From: a virus
DNA length: 21,309 nucleotides
Virus record (IMG/VR): IMGVR_UViG_3300046010_004941
Location: 1 to 21,309 of that record
Reading direction: 5' to 3' (one strand)
The notes beneath the pieces are model-generated. The model was given only the letters and a program-made list of their open reading frames with translations, was not told the DNA's origin and searched no databases. Below, piece by piece: positions 6,785-13,900 of this stretch (the first letter of the stretch is position 1; each line of letters starts with the position of its first letter). Both the position numbers and the translations under genes were made by a program.

Positions 6785-7108
6785 GTGACCATCGAAGCCG
6801 CTTTCTTGGAGATGATGCCGTCGACCGTGACGGTGTATGCCAAGACCGCCACTGACGCCTACGGCAAGTTCAGTTTCTCGGGTACGGGGACGGCTGTGCG
6901 ATGCCGTATCCAGCCTTCGGACAATGTGGTTACTACGGCGGACAACCGCAATGTGGTTGCTCGAGGGACCATCATCTTTTACGGCACCCCGACGATTACG
7001 ACTGACTCGAAAATCGTTTTGCCTGACAACACGATTCCGTTGATTCTGACTGTGCAGGTCCACAACGATGACACTGGTACCCATCACACTACGGTGACTT
7101 ACGCATGA
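6785..7108 (+). CDS. Head closure/stopper protein
   Basis: A 107-residue all-beta protein starting at GTG 6785. The pattern TVTVYAKTATDAYGKFSFSG early, then RCRIQPSDNVV, the central GTIIFYG and the late KIVLPD are typical of small head-closure proteins between adaptor and gp10-like genes. It would plug the connector and keep DNA inside until the tail joins. Its stop overlaps the next start in an ATGA junction at 7105-7108. Sequence conservation in this family is low, so the call rests on length, strand pattern and gene order. Confidence 0.7.
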   Translation: MTIEAAFLEMMPSTVTVYAKTATDAYGKFSFSGTGTAVRCRIQPSDNVVTTADNRNVVARGTIIFYGTPTITTDSKIVLPDNTIPLILTVQVHNDDTGTHHTTVTYA

Positions 7109-7557
7109 ACAAGAAGTTGATGCACATAGAGGTTACGGGGTTGCGGGACATCGCCAGCCTGATTGCGGCGGGTCAAAAGAATGTCATCGACGCCACGAAG
7201 GAGGCGTTGTACGCCGAGGCGAATGTCATCCTCGCCGAATCGAAGAGGCAGGTCCCGTTTCGTTTGGGCGTGTTGTCTGGTTCGGGCATGGTTCACGACC
7301 CGTTCGTCGTCGGCAAGAAAGTTGGCGTCGAGATTTCCTACGGTGGCGGAGCCGTGGATTATGCTTGGGTTCAGCACGAGAACTTAGAGTTTCGTCACGC
7401 CCCCGGTCGCAAGGCGAAGTACCTCGAAGACCCCGTCGCCGATGCGAAGGACCGTTTAGGTGTTCGGATACGGCAACTCGTCATGGTCGTGTTGCGGCGC
7501 AAGGGCGTCGTGCCAGAGTTTCTCCAAAGTGACTACATGGAGAACGAGGACGAGTAA
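7105..7557 (+). CDS. HK97 gp10-like tail completion/minor structural protein
   Basis: A 150-residue protein. An N-terminal helix (residues 10-50, GLRDIASLIAAGQKNVIDAT, then EALYAEANVI) is followed by PFRLGVLSGSG (51-61), a typical HK97-gp10 element. Next comes DYAWVQHENLEFRHAPGRKA at 85-104 with KYLEDP, very like the Y-A-x-x-Q-H-E-x-x-x-x-x-H pattern of this group. Such proteins act in head-tail joining or tail completion. The start overlaps the stopper stop (ATGA) and the stop overlaps the tail terminator start (TAATG). Confidence 0.8.
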   Translation: MNKKLMHIEVTGLRDIASLIAAGQKNVIDATKEALYAEANVILAESKRQVPFRLGVLSGSGMVHDPFVVGKKVGVEISYGGGAVDYAWVQHENLEFRHAPGRKAKYLEDPVADAKDRLGVRIRQLVMVVLRRKGVVPEFLQSDYMENEDE

Positions 7558-7949
7558 TGGCAATCCTCGACGCCTTGGGCACCTACCTTCAGACGCAAGG
7601 GCAGGGGACGCTCGCCACGGACATCTTCCTCGCCCGCATGCCAGCGTCCCCTGACGCCTGTGTCACCCTGTACGAGAACGCTGGCGTGGGTCCAGACCAC
7701 ACCTTCGGGGTCGGGGTCAAAGCCGTCGACCATCAGCGCATCAGGGTGTATTGCAGGGCGGCAAGGAACGACTATCCAGCCGCCAGAACGAAGGCGGAGA
7801 ATGTTCGGGCGGTGCTTGGTGCGATTAGGAACACGACCCTGTCGGGTATCAGCATCCTGTGTGTGTTGTCGACCTCGGAGTTGTACCCGCTTACTCGAGA
7901 TGACGACGACAGGGTGCTGGTCGGATGCGATTTTACGGTGTGGCTGTGA
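7557..7949 (+). CDS. Tail terminator / minor capsid-type protein
   Basis: A 130-residue alpha/beta protein. N-terminal helix (DALGTYLQTQG), strand segments (DIFLARMP, CVTLYENAG), the conserved-looking HQRIRVYCRA, a helix with YPAARTKAENVRAVLGAIRN, and a final strand (CDFTVWL) match small tail terminators that cap the tail tube and bind the neck. Its position after the gp10-like gene and ahead of the tube genes fits, although an inserted cassette separates it from the tube here. It begins at ATG 7557 (TAATG overlap) and ends in a GTGA overlap with the zinc-ribbon gene. Confidence 0.75.
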   Translation: MAILDALGTYLQTQGQGTLATDIFLARMPASPDACVTLYENAGVGPDHTFGVGVKAVDHQRIRVYCRAARNDYPAARTKAENVRAVLGAIRNTTLSGISILCVLSTSELYPLTRDDDDRVLVGCDFTVWL

Positions 7950-8095
7950 CCGAGAAACAGGCTGACCCTTACGGTCGTGGCTCGAAGGCTGACGATGCGC
8001 CCCGCTGTTGGCGGTGCAAAAAGATGTTGGCGGTATCGGTAACTCGCCCTTGGACCATTATTTGTCCACGCTGTAAGGCTCGCAACGCCGCATAA
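7946..8095 (+). CDS. 49-residue Com-like zinc-ribbon protein
   Basis: A very short gene starting at GTG 7946, overlapping the tail terminator stop by four bases (GTGA). The product has two CxxC pairs, C21/C24 (RCWRCKKML) and C40/C43 (TIICPRCKARN), a zinc-binding layout. The sequence and spacing resemble phage Mu Com, a zinc-finger RNA-binding protein that turns on translation of mom. Mom-like DNA modification is not seen in this window. It may activate translation of a nearby gene or bind nucleic acid in another way. Com-like assignment rests on the C-x-x-C spacing and the I-x-CPRCK signature, so function stays tentative. Confidence 0.65.
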   Translation: MTEKQADPYGRGSKADDAPRCWRCKKMLAVSVTRPWTIICPRCKARNAA

Positions 8096-8115
8096 CCCCA
8101 CTGTCAAAAAGGTGC

Positions 8116-8144
8116 TTGGCAAAGGCTTCTTGTTTCATTAGGAT
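8116..8144 (+). promoter_or_regulatory. Sigma-70-like promoter before the lysis-like cassette
   Basis: TTGGCA (8116-8121) and TAGGAT (8139-8144) are separated by exactly 17 bases, near the consensus TTGACA-17-TATAAT (5/6 and 4/6 matches). It lies in the 74-base gap after the zinc-ribbon gene and just upstream of the very strong ribosome binding site at 8159. It would allow the membrane peptides and transglycosylase to be expressed separately from the structural operon. Host sigma preference is unknown. Confidence 0.45.
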
Positions 8145-8169
8145 TACAGGTGACTCAAAAGGAGGGGTC

Positions 8170-8295
8170 ATGGACAAGTTTATAGATATTGGTAAGGTGC
8201 TTTTCGGCTTCGTGCTGGTGTTCCTGCCAGTGTGGATTGTTCTCGCTTATGACTGGTTTGCAAGTTTTTGGAATAAAGGCGGTCGTGGTGAGTGA
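8170..8295 (+). CDS. 41-residue single-pass membrane protein, possible holin-like
   Basis: The start ATG 8170 follows AAAAGGAGGGG (8157-8167), among the strongest ribosome binding sites in the window, which makes this tiny gene credible. The product has a short polar N-terminus (MDKFIDIGK), one long hydrophobic segment (residues about 10-28, VLFGFVLVFLPVWIVLA), then DWFASFWNKGGRGE. This would suit a pinholin or small membrane spacer, and it lies two frames before a lytic transglycosylase. The holin role is inference from size and neighbours only. It overlaps the next short frame at 8288. Confidence 0.6.
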   Translation: MDKFIDIGKVLFGFVLVFLPVWIVLAYDWFASFWNKGGRGE

Positions 8296-8359
8296 TTGGG
8301 TGGTTATTATCATTCTTTACGGTTTGACGGCGTTAGTGCTGTTCGGTGGCTCTCGATGA
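8288..8359 (+). CDS. Possible 23-residue hydrophobic peptide
   Basis: The frame runs from GTG 8288, overlapping the end of the 41-residue gene, to TGA 8357-8359, which overlaps the ATG of the transglycosylase (ATGA). The product is almost entirely one hydrophobic span (VVIIILYGLTALVLFGG). The two overlapping junctions suggest a chain of coupled small genes. The size makes chance a real alternative, and no ribosome binding site separate from the upstream gene is visible. Confidence 0.35.
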   Translation: MSDWVVIIILYGLTALVLFGGSR

Positions 8360-8883
8360 GGAGTCTGGTTCGTGTTTTGACCTTGGTTGTTGTATCTTTG
8401 GCGGCTGGCATGCTGTTGAACTGGGTGGTTTTTCCGCCCACGCCAACCACCGCACCGAGCATCACCACGGTAAAGCCAGTGGTTACGACAATCGCCACCA
8501 CCAGCACGACCACCACTACTACGACAACTGTGGCTGAACTGGTTGACTACAGCGGTTGGCGATGCCCAAAGTACGAACAACTGTTTGCCGAATACGGTCT
8601 TGTACCTGTCGAGACTTTCTCATATATCGCTTACAGGGAATCAAGATGCCGACCGAAAGCGGTCAATGCTCGTTGGGATGAAGCGGGCAACATCGTTTGG
8701 ACATTGAATAAAAACGGGTCCTACGACAGCGGCTTATTACAAATCAACTCAACATGGAAAACCGTTACCAAAAACATTTGTGGTGGCGGAATCGAAATGC
8801 TGAAAGAACTGGACTGCAATCTTCGTGTTGCAAAATATCTGCTGGACAACGGCGGACTTTCTCATTGGGGAGTCAAAGACTAG
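8356..8883 (+). CDS. Membrane-anchored lytic transglycosylase (SLT-like)
   Basis: A 175-residue protein from ATG 8356, chosen over TTG 8296 because the ATG gives a clean signal-anchor start. Residues 7-25 are hydrophobic, residues 28-60 form a Pro/Thr-rich linker with eight consecutive threonines at 51-58, and residues 65-175 are an SLT-type lysozyme-fold domain. Its motifs are IAYRESRCRPKAVN (catalytic Glu at about 95) and SGLLQIN (125-131), both hallmarks of soluble lytic transglycosylases, which cleave peptidoglycan to 1,6-anhydro products. Several cysteines (70, 98, 141, 154) could form disulfides outside the cell. The anchor and linker would place the enzyme at the envelope rather than in the virion. 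It sits inside the tail operon behind two tiny membrane proteins, resembling a lysis cassette. Confidence 0.82.
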   Translation: MRSLVRVLTLVVVSLAAGMLLNWVVFPPTPTTAPSITTVKPVVTTIATTSTTTTTTTTVAELVDYSGWRCPKYEQLFAEYGLVPVETFSYIAYRESRCRPKAVNARWDEAGNIVWTLNKNGSYDSGLLQINSTWKTVTKNICGGGIEMLKELDCNLRVAKYLLDNGGLSHWGVKD

Positions 8884-8932
8884 ACCCCACTTGTAGCGCT
8901 ATCGCTCATTGGTGGTTGTAAAGTCGGCATGT

Positions 8933-8979
8933 CATCGTGTCCTCGTGACCTCGGCATCGCCCATCGTGCCCTCGTGGTC
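8933..8979 (+). repeat. Short imperfect direct repeat in a 143-base gap
   Basis: The 18-base units at 8933-8950 and 8962-8979 match at 15 of 18 positions (CATCGTG, one variable base, CCTCGTG, then a variable end), with a 29-base period. They lie in the longest intergenic gap of the tail half, between the transglycosylase and the gene at 9027. Binding site, recombination scar or coincidence are all possible. Confidence 0.45.
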
Positions 8980-9026
8980 GGGTGAGAGTCGGGGATGCGA
9001 ACACGCCCATACGACTCAGGAGCGAT

Positions 9027-9239
9027 ATGCCGAAATATAAGGTTCTTCAAGGAATCGACTACCCGCCCAATAAGCGAGCGGAAGTTGGCGCCATCGTCGA
9101 AGACCTCCCGCCGCAGTCCATCAAATGGTTGCGTGAGCAGGGCATCATCGAGCCGCTCGACCCAAAGACCAAGGACCCTGAGGTTCAACCAAAACCAGAA
9201 CCAGTGGTGGTCGATGCGATTGAAAAGGAAGATAAGTAA
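9027..9239 (+). CDS. Small protein before the tail tube genes
   Basis: A 70-residue protein. ATG 9027 is chosen because AGGAG (9018-9022) lies four bases upstream; a longer GTG start at 8982 has no such site. Residues 1-45 look like a small alpha/beta unit (YKVLQGIDYPPNKRAEVGAI, then PPQSIKWLREQGIIEPL), similar in style to small proteins found before tail tube genes in other phages. The rest is a Pro/Lys/Glu-rich tail. Its stop overlaps the tube protein start in a TAATG junction, so it is probably coupled to tube synthesis. Function is not known. Confidence 0.6.
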   Translation: MPKYKVLQGIDYPPNKRAEVGAIVEDLPPQSIKWLREQGIIEPLDPKTKDPEVQPKPEPVVVDAIEKEDK

Positions 9240-9967
9240 TGGCTTTTATCCACGGCAAAGACGCCGCTGTCATTCACGGCGCATACCCTCTGACTTCGTT
9301 TCTCAATGACGGTTCCGTCTCCCAAGATGTAGAGACCGCCGAAACCACGGCGTTCGGCGCCGCTGGCGGAGCAAAGACCTATATCACTGGATTGCGGGAC
9401 GCCACCCTCTCCGCTTCAGGCATGTTCGACGGCGACGCTTCAGCGGTCGATGTGGTCCTCAGCGGCTCCATCGGTTCAGACACCCTTTCCCCAGTGCTGT
9501 TCGCACAAAGCGGTATTGCGGCAGGTAGTCGTTGCTACATCCTGCAAGGTAAGACGACCTCCTACGAAGTTTCAGCGCCAGTTGGCGATGTTGTGTCAGT
9601 TTCTTACGACGCTCAGGCTGATGGTGGCGCTGACGATGCGATTCTCCTGACCGCACTGGCGGCAGTCACCGCCACGGGCAACGGCTCATCGCAAGACAAC
9701 AGCGCCTCGACTAGCAACGGCGGCATCGCACAGTTGCATGTCACCGCCAACACGATGAACAACAGCACCGTTTTCAAGGTCCAGCACTCGGCTGACAACA
9801 GCACTTGGGCTGACCTTGCCACATTCACGACTGTAGCAACCACGGTCAAAACTTCGGAACGAGTCACCGTCGCAAGCGGAACGACCGTCAACCGATACCT
9901 GCGAGCCAACTACACGGCAAGCGGTACAGGCTCAATCACCTTCACAATGGCGTTTGCAAGGCGCTAA
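9239..9967 (+). CDS. Major tail tube-like protein with extra C-terminal beta domain
   Basis: A 242-residue protein. Residues 1-135 match the shorter protein at 9983 almost motif for motif (MAF-x-HGK, ETAETT, AKTYI, GL-x-DAT, TSYEVSA-x-VGDVV) and form the tube-type core. Residues about 140-242 are an added beta-sandwich-like domain (IAQLHVTANTMNNSTVFKVQ, then HSADNSTWADLATFT, and TVNRYLRANY), a module common on phage surface proteins. Tail tube proteins with such domains can display them along the tail shaft. It starts at ATG 9239 (TAATG). Whether this or the short paralogue is the main tube subunit cannot be told from sequence. Confidence 0.72.
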   Translation: MAFIHGKDAAVIHGAYPLTSFLNDGSVSQDVETAETTAFGAAGGAKTYITGLRDATLSASGMFDGDASAVDVVLSGSIGSDTLSPVLFAQSGIAAGSRCYILQGKTTSYEVSAPVGDVVSVSYDAQADGGADDAILLTALAAVTATGNGSSQDNSASTSNGGIAQLHVTANTMNNSTVFKVQHSADNSTWADLATFTTVATTVKTSERVTVASGTTVNRYLRANYTASGTGSITFTMAFARR

Positions 9968-9982
9968 GGAGAATAAAACATC

Positions 9983-10399
9983 ATGGCTTTCGTACATGGA
10001 AAATCAGCAGTTTTCAAGTTGGACGATTCGGGCGGCACCCTGCGTGACCTCTCCGCATATCTCGACGACCTCGGTTTCCCACGGGACATCGAAACCGCAG
10101 AGACCACGACCTTCGGAGTCGCAGGGTCGGCAAAGACCTACATCGTCGGACTGTCGGATGCGACCATCAGCATCTCGGGCAAGTTCGATGCAACGGCTGA
10201 CGGATACCTCGCTGGTGTCCTCGGTCAGTCGGCTACGCTTTCGTTCGAGTACGGTCCTGCTGGTAGCACTGGCGGTCTCGTAAAGTATTCTGGCGAGTGC
10301 ATTATGACTTCCTACGAAGTTTCGGCTTCGGTGGGCGATGTCGTGACCGCATCGGCAGATTTCCAAGTCACGGGACAAATCACCCGAGGCACTTGGTAA
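9983..10399 (+). CDS. Major tail tube protein (short paralogue)
   Basis: A 138-residue protein starting with MAFVHGKSAVFKLDDSGGTL, behind AAGGAGA (9966-9972). Its whole length corresponds to the core of the previous protein, lacking the extra C-terminal domain. It would polymerise into the stacked-ring tail tube. The pair is best read as a tandem duplication followed by domain gain in the first copy or loss in the second. Immediately downstream come the chaperone and tape measure genes, the normal place for tube genes. Confidence 0.75.
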   Translation: MAFVHGKSAVFKLDDSGGTLRDLSAYLDDLGFPRDIETAETTTFGVAGSAKTYIVGLSDATISISGKFDATADGYLAGVLGQSATLSFEYGPAGSTGGLVKYSGECIMTSYEVSASVGDVVTASADFQVTGQITRGTW

Positions 10400-10431
10400 A
10401 ACAAAAACCAACAACAACATAGGAGAATATC

Positions 10432-10782
10432 GTGTCCCTTCGTGACCGCATTATTGCAGTAGACGACACCCAGCGAGAACTTGTCAAGATTGACGAGTGG
10501 GGTGTTGATGTCGAAGTCCGTGGAATGTCTGGTGCCGCTCGGGCAACCATCAGTCAGGATGCCGCAAACAACAACGGGTCAATCGACTTCAGGAAGATGA
10601 TGCCTGAAATCGTTGTCCAGTGTGTGTTCGACCCTGAGAGCGGCGAACAAGTGTTCGATGCTTCAGACAAAGACATCGTCATGGGCAAGTCGGGAGCCGC
10701 CCTAGACAAAATCGTGGCAGTCGCAATGCGATTGTCAGGGTTTGGAGAGAAGGCGGTCGATGAGGCGGGAAAAGGCTCTTAG
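10432..10782 (+). CDS. Tail assembly chaperone, short product (gpG-like)
   Basis: A 116-residue protein from GTG 10432 behind AGGAGAAT. Features common in this group are an N-terminal strand region (ELVKIDEWGVDVEVRGMSG), a central charged part (MMPEIVVQCVFDPESGEQVF) and a helical end (ALDKIVAVAMRLSGFGEKAV). Such chaperones keep the tape measure soluble and help tube polymerisation. The frame stops just after a slippery heptamer, so ribosomes yield mostly this short form and some of the long fusion. Position directly before the tape measure is diagnostic. Confidence 0.8.
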   Translation: MSLRDRIIAVDDTQRELVKIDEWGVDVEVRGMSGAARATISQDAANNNGSIDFRKMMPEIVVQCVFDPESGEQVFDASDKDIVMGKSGAALDKIVAVAMRLSGFGEKAVDEAGKGS

Positions 10783-10961
10783 TCAATACCGAGCGCAGGT
10801 TCTTGTTCGACCTTGCGGAGAAACTCGGTCGGACTGTCCAAGAACTTTTGTACGGCGGGGGTGGGCATACGCCCATCACCTCGGCGGAAATCGTCGAATG
10901 GGCGGCGTACTACAGGCTGAAGGCGCACGACGCCGAGAAAGCCTCCAAGCGCAGGAGGTGA
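10432..10961 (+). CDS. Tail assembly chaperone, frameshifted fusion product (gpGT-like)
   Basis: The long product joins codons 1-114 (10432-10773) to a -1 frame segment of 62 residues from 10773 to 10958, giving about 176 residues, then TGA. The added part has the signature of the T-type domain: RRFLFDLAEKLGRTVQELLY, then ITSAEIVEWAAYYRLKAHDA. This domain has no start codon of its own, which is why it is missed by simple ORF search; the other-frame reading at 10742-10978 is a shadow. In lambda-like phages the long form binds the tape measure and the short form binds tube protein. The stop lies 9 bases before the tape measure start. The shift is predicted, not measured. Confidence 0.78.
10767..10773 (+). 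other. -1 programmed ribosomal frameshift site (G GGA AAA)
   Basis: The heptamer GGGAAAA follows the X-XXY-YYZ rule in the zero frame (GCG GGA AAA GGC). After a one-base backward slip, reading continues from 10773 through a long open frame to TGA 10959. The zero-frame stop TAG lies 6 bases after the heptamer. This is the same arrangement as lambda G/GT and many siphophages. Confidence 0.85.
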
Positions 10962-10970
10962 TGTCTTCAC

Positions 10971-13900
10971 ATGGCTGACGAAGACATTGAGGTAAGAGCG
11001 AGGCTAATCGCCGACGCCGATGCGTTCATCGACCCGATGCAGGCGGCGACCCAGTCGCTCAAACATTTCCAAGCGGCACTTGCACCCAACACGAAGTTGC
11101 TGACAGCCCTCGGCGTTGCCGCTGGAGCGGGCGGCTATGCGTTGCTTCGCTACGGCAAGGAGGCGTTCTCGGTAGCCGCCAAGGTCGCAGAGTTGAATGT
11201 CGCCATCGGTGCGGTCGGTAAGTCGACTGGTATCGGCGCCAAGAAGATTAGCGACGCCGCCAAGGCAATCCGCAAGAACGGCATCGAAATGGATGCCGCC
11301 CAGAACATCGCCCTGAAGTTCGCCCAGAACAACCTTGACCTGTCGAAGGCGGCGGGCGTCGCCCGTGTCGCACAGGACCTCGCCGTCATCAGCCAGAAGA
11401 ACTCGACCGACACCGCCGAACTCCTCACCCGTGCCATCCAAACGGGTTCGTCAATCCTGTTGAAGTCGGCTGGTATCTCCCGCTACGCCTCGGAAGGGTA
11501 CGCCAAGTACGCAAAGACGCTCGGCAAGAACTCGACGCAGTTGACCGCCACCGAGCGGCAACAGGCGACAATCAACCTCATCATGGAGGAAGGCGCCAGA
11601 GTCGCAGGACTGTACGAGGCGGCGATGACTGAACCCGGCAAGGTGCTTCGCTCGTTCAAGCGTCTCCAAAACGACATCAAACTCGAGATGGGCAATGCGT
11701 TGCTCAAGGGTTTCGGACCGATGATAAAAGCCATCTACGACATGACGAGTTCCTTCTCTAAGAGCGTCCGTGAGGGTGGGGCGTTCGCCAAGATTATCGA
11801 GGGTCTCGGCGTCGCCATCAAAGAGTTGTTGCAACCGATGACCGACCTGTTCTCGAGAACACACCTGTTCTTCAAGGACTTGGATTTGGGGCAACAATCA
11901 GTCCGTGGTATCGCCGACCAGTTCAAGAAGTTCATCCCCATCGTCACCGCTGTCGGCGGCGCTTTGGCGGCGATGGCGGGCAGAAAACTGTTGGGCGGTT
12001 TGCCGCTTATCGGAGGTCTAGCCAAGTCTCTCAACCCGTTCCTCACTGGCATCATGTTGCTGTCCGCCCTTTCGCCGAAACTGCGGGACGCCTTGATGCG
12101 AATAGGGGAGTCGTTGAAACCGATGATTCCAGCGGTACTGGCGTTAGCGGCGGCGTTCGCAGACTTCCTCGCTCGCATCGCCGAAACGACCGCCGAGTTC
12201 CTCACCGCCTTCGGACCAGCAATCACCACCGTTCTCGGCGGACTGGGCGACACGCTGAAGGTCGTCGCTGGCGCCTTCGCCGCCCTGAAGCCGCTCGTGA
12301 CCATCATCGGTTTGGTGTTGCTCAAGGGCATGATTGTCAACCTCATCACATCGACGAAGGCGTGGGGGCATCTCACCAAGGGGCTTGCGGCGGCACGGTT
12401 GGCGTTCAGGACCATCATCGCCGAACAGAAGGCGTACAGTCTCACCGCCGCACAGGGTTCGGCGTCCATCTCAACGATGAGGGCGGCGCTGTTCGCACTT
12501 AGGGCGTCTCTTACGGCGGTGAAGGCGGCAGTCGTGAGCCTGATGGCGAGCATGTTGCCGCTCATCGCCGTGTTCGCCGCCGTCGAAATCTTCATGGCTT
12601 GGCGTAAGGAACAGCAGGCGACCGAGGAAAAGACGCAGGCGTTGACACAGGCAGTCAAAGACCAGTTGTATGCGATGAAGGGGAACGCCACAGAAATAGG
12701 CAAGTTCGTCAACGAACAGAAGGACCTTGCCACGGCTCTCAGTAGCGGTAGCGAGGAGGCGGACAAGTTCGGGCAGTCGCTCCAACTCATGGGCACCGAC
12801 GCAGAAACGGTGCTTACGGCGTTCGGAGAAGGCAAGGACGCCATCACCAATCTGAACAGGGAGTTGACCGCCGCCTCTGGCATCAAGTTCACCGACGACC
12901 AGTTCGCAGGTCTTCTCACCATCGTCGAGAACCGTGGCGGATGGATGAACAACGACTGGTTGACCGAGTCGTTCAGCAACCTCACCGACCAGCAAAAAGA
13001 GTTCGTCAACAACCTCAAACAACTCAACGACATCGCCAAATCGACCGACCCAGCGGACTATGTGCTGACCAACATCGAATACCTCGCTGGAATCGACAAG
13101 TTGGGCAAAAAGGCTTACGACTATGCGATGGTCGAAGTGTTCAAGAATGAGGCAGTCGAGGGAAGCATCGACACCTACCAAGAAGCCATTATCCTGCAAG
13201 GGCTGTTTGCCAAGAAATACAACATCCTGAACGCCGCCGCCATCGCCCAAAAAGCGGCACAAGACAAAGTCAAGGAGAGCCTGAAGGAAACCACACCTCC
13301 GACTATCCAACTGATAAACGCCCTCAACGGTCTGAAGGATGCGAGCGACGACAACAAGGTTTCCGCCGAAGCGTTTGCAAAGCAGTTGTACGGCGACAAG
13401 GACGCAACAAACCAGTTCGCCCAAGCGGTCCTCGCCATCCGTCAGCAGACGGGCGAATGGTCGGACACGCTGAAGAACACCAAGGGCAACATCGACCTGT
13501 TCACCAAGTCTGGGTACGACTTCTACAACCAAATCAAGGAGAACTCGGCGAAAATCCTCGAGTTGAACGGCAACACTGGCGATGTCGTCAACTACCAGAA
13601 GTCGGCAATCGAACAGTTCTACAAGGCTGGCGAAGCCGCTGGATACACCACGGAACAGATTGACGGGCTACTCAGCGTCACGGGGATTTTGGCTGGTCTC
13701 GACAAACTGACCGTCAAGGTCGACGCCGACATTGCGGCGTTCACCGCCAAAATCAAGTTGGTCACCGAAGCGCTCGCCTTGCTGATGGGTCAAGGAGACC
13801 GTGAGGGTGCCCGCCAAGCACAAAGTGTGATTTATCGCCTACAGGGTTTGGTGAAGGCTTTGGAGGATTCCAAGACCGCCGCCAAGACTGGCGCCAACTC

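Noticed and set aside
8296-8355. TTG 8296 start for the transglycosylase
   Set aside because: ATG 8356 gives a typical signal-anchor start and an ATGA junction; the extra 20 residues look non-native before a signal segment.
8982-9026. GTG 8982 start of the small protein before the tube genes
   Set aside because: ATG 9027 has AGGAG at the right distance, and the extension covers the direct-repeat gap.
10742-10978. Plus-strand frame across the chaperone junction
   Set aside because: The T-type domain lies in a different frame (from 10773), reached by the slippery heptamer; this frame gives an arginine-rich product with no motif.
11735-13039. Long minus-strand frame (434 codons) and its neighbour at 12471-13532 inside the tape measure gene
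   Set aside because: Both are shadows of the biased codon use of the tape measure; products are low-complexity Ser/Leu/Val-rich without recognisable motifs, and no ribosome binding site precedes them.
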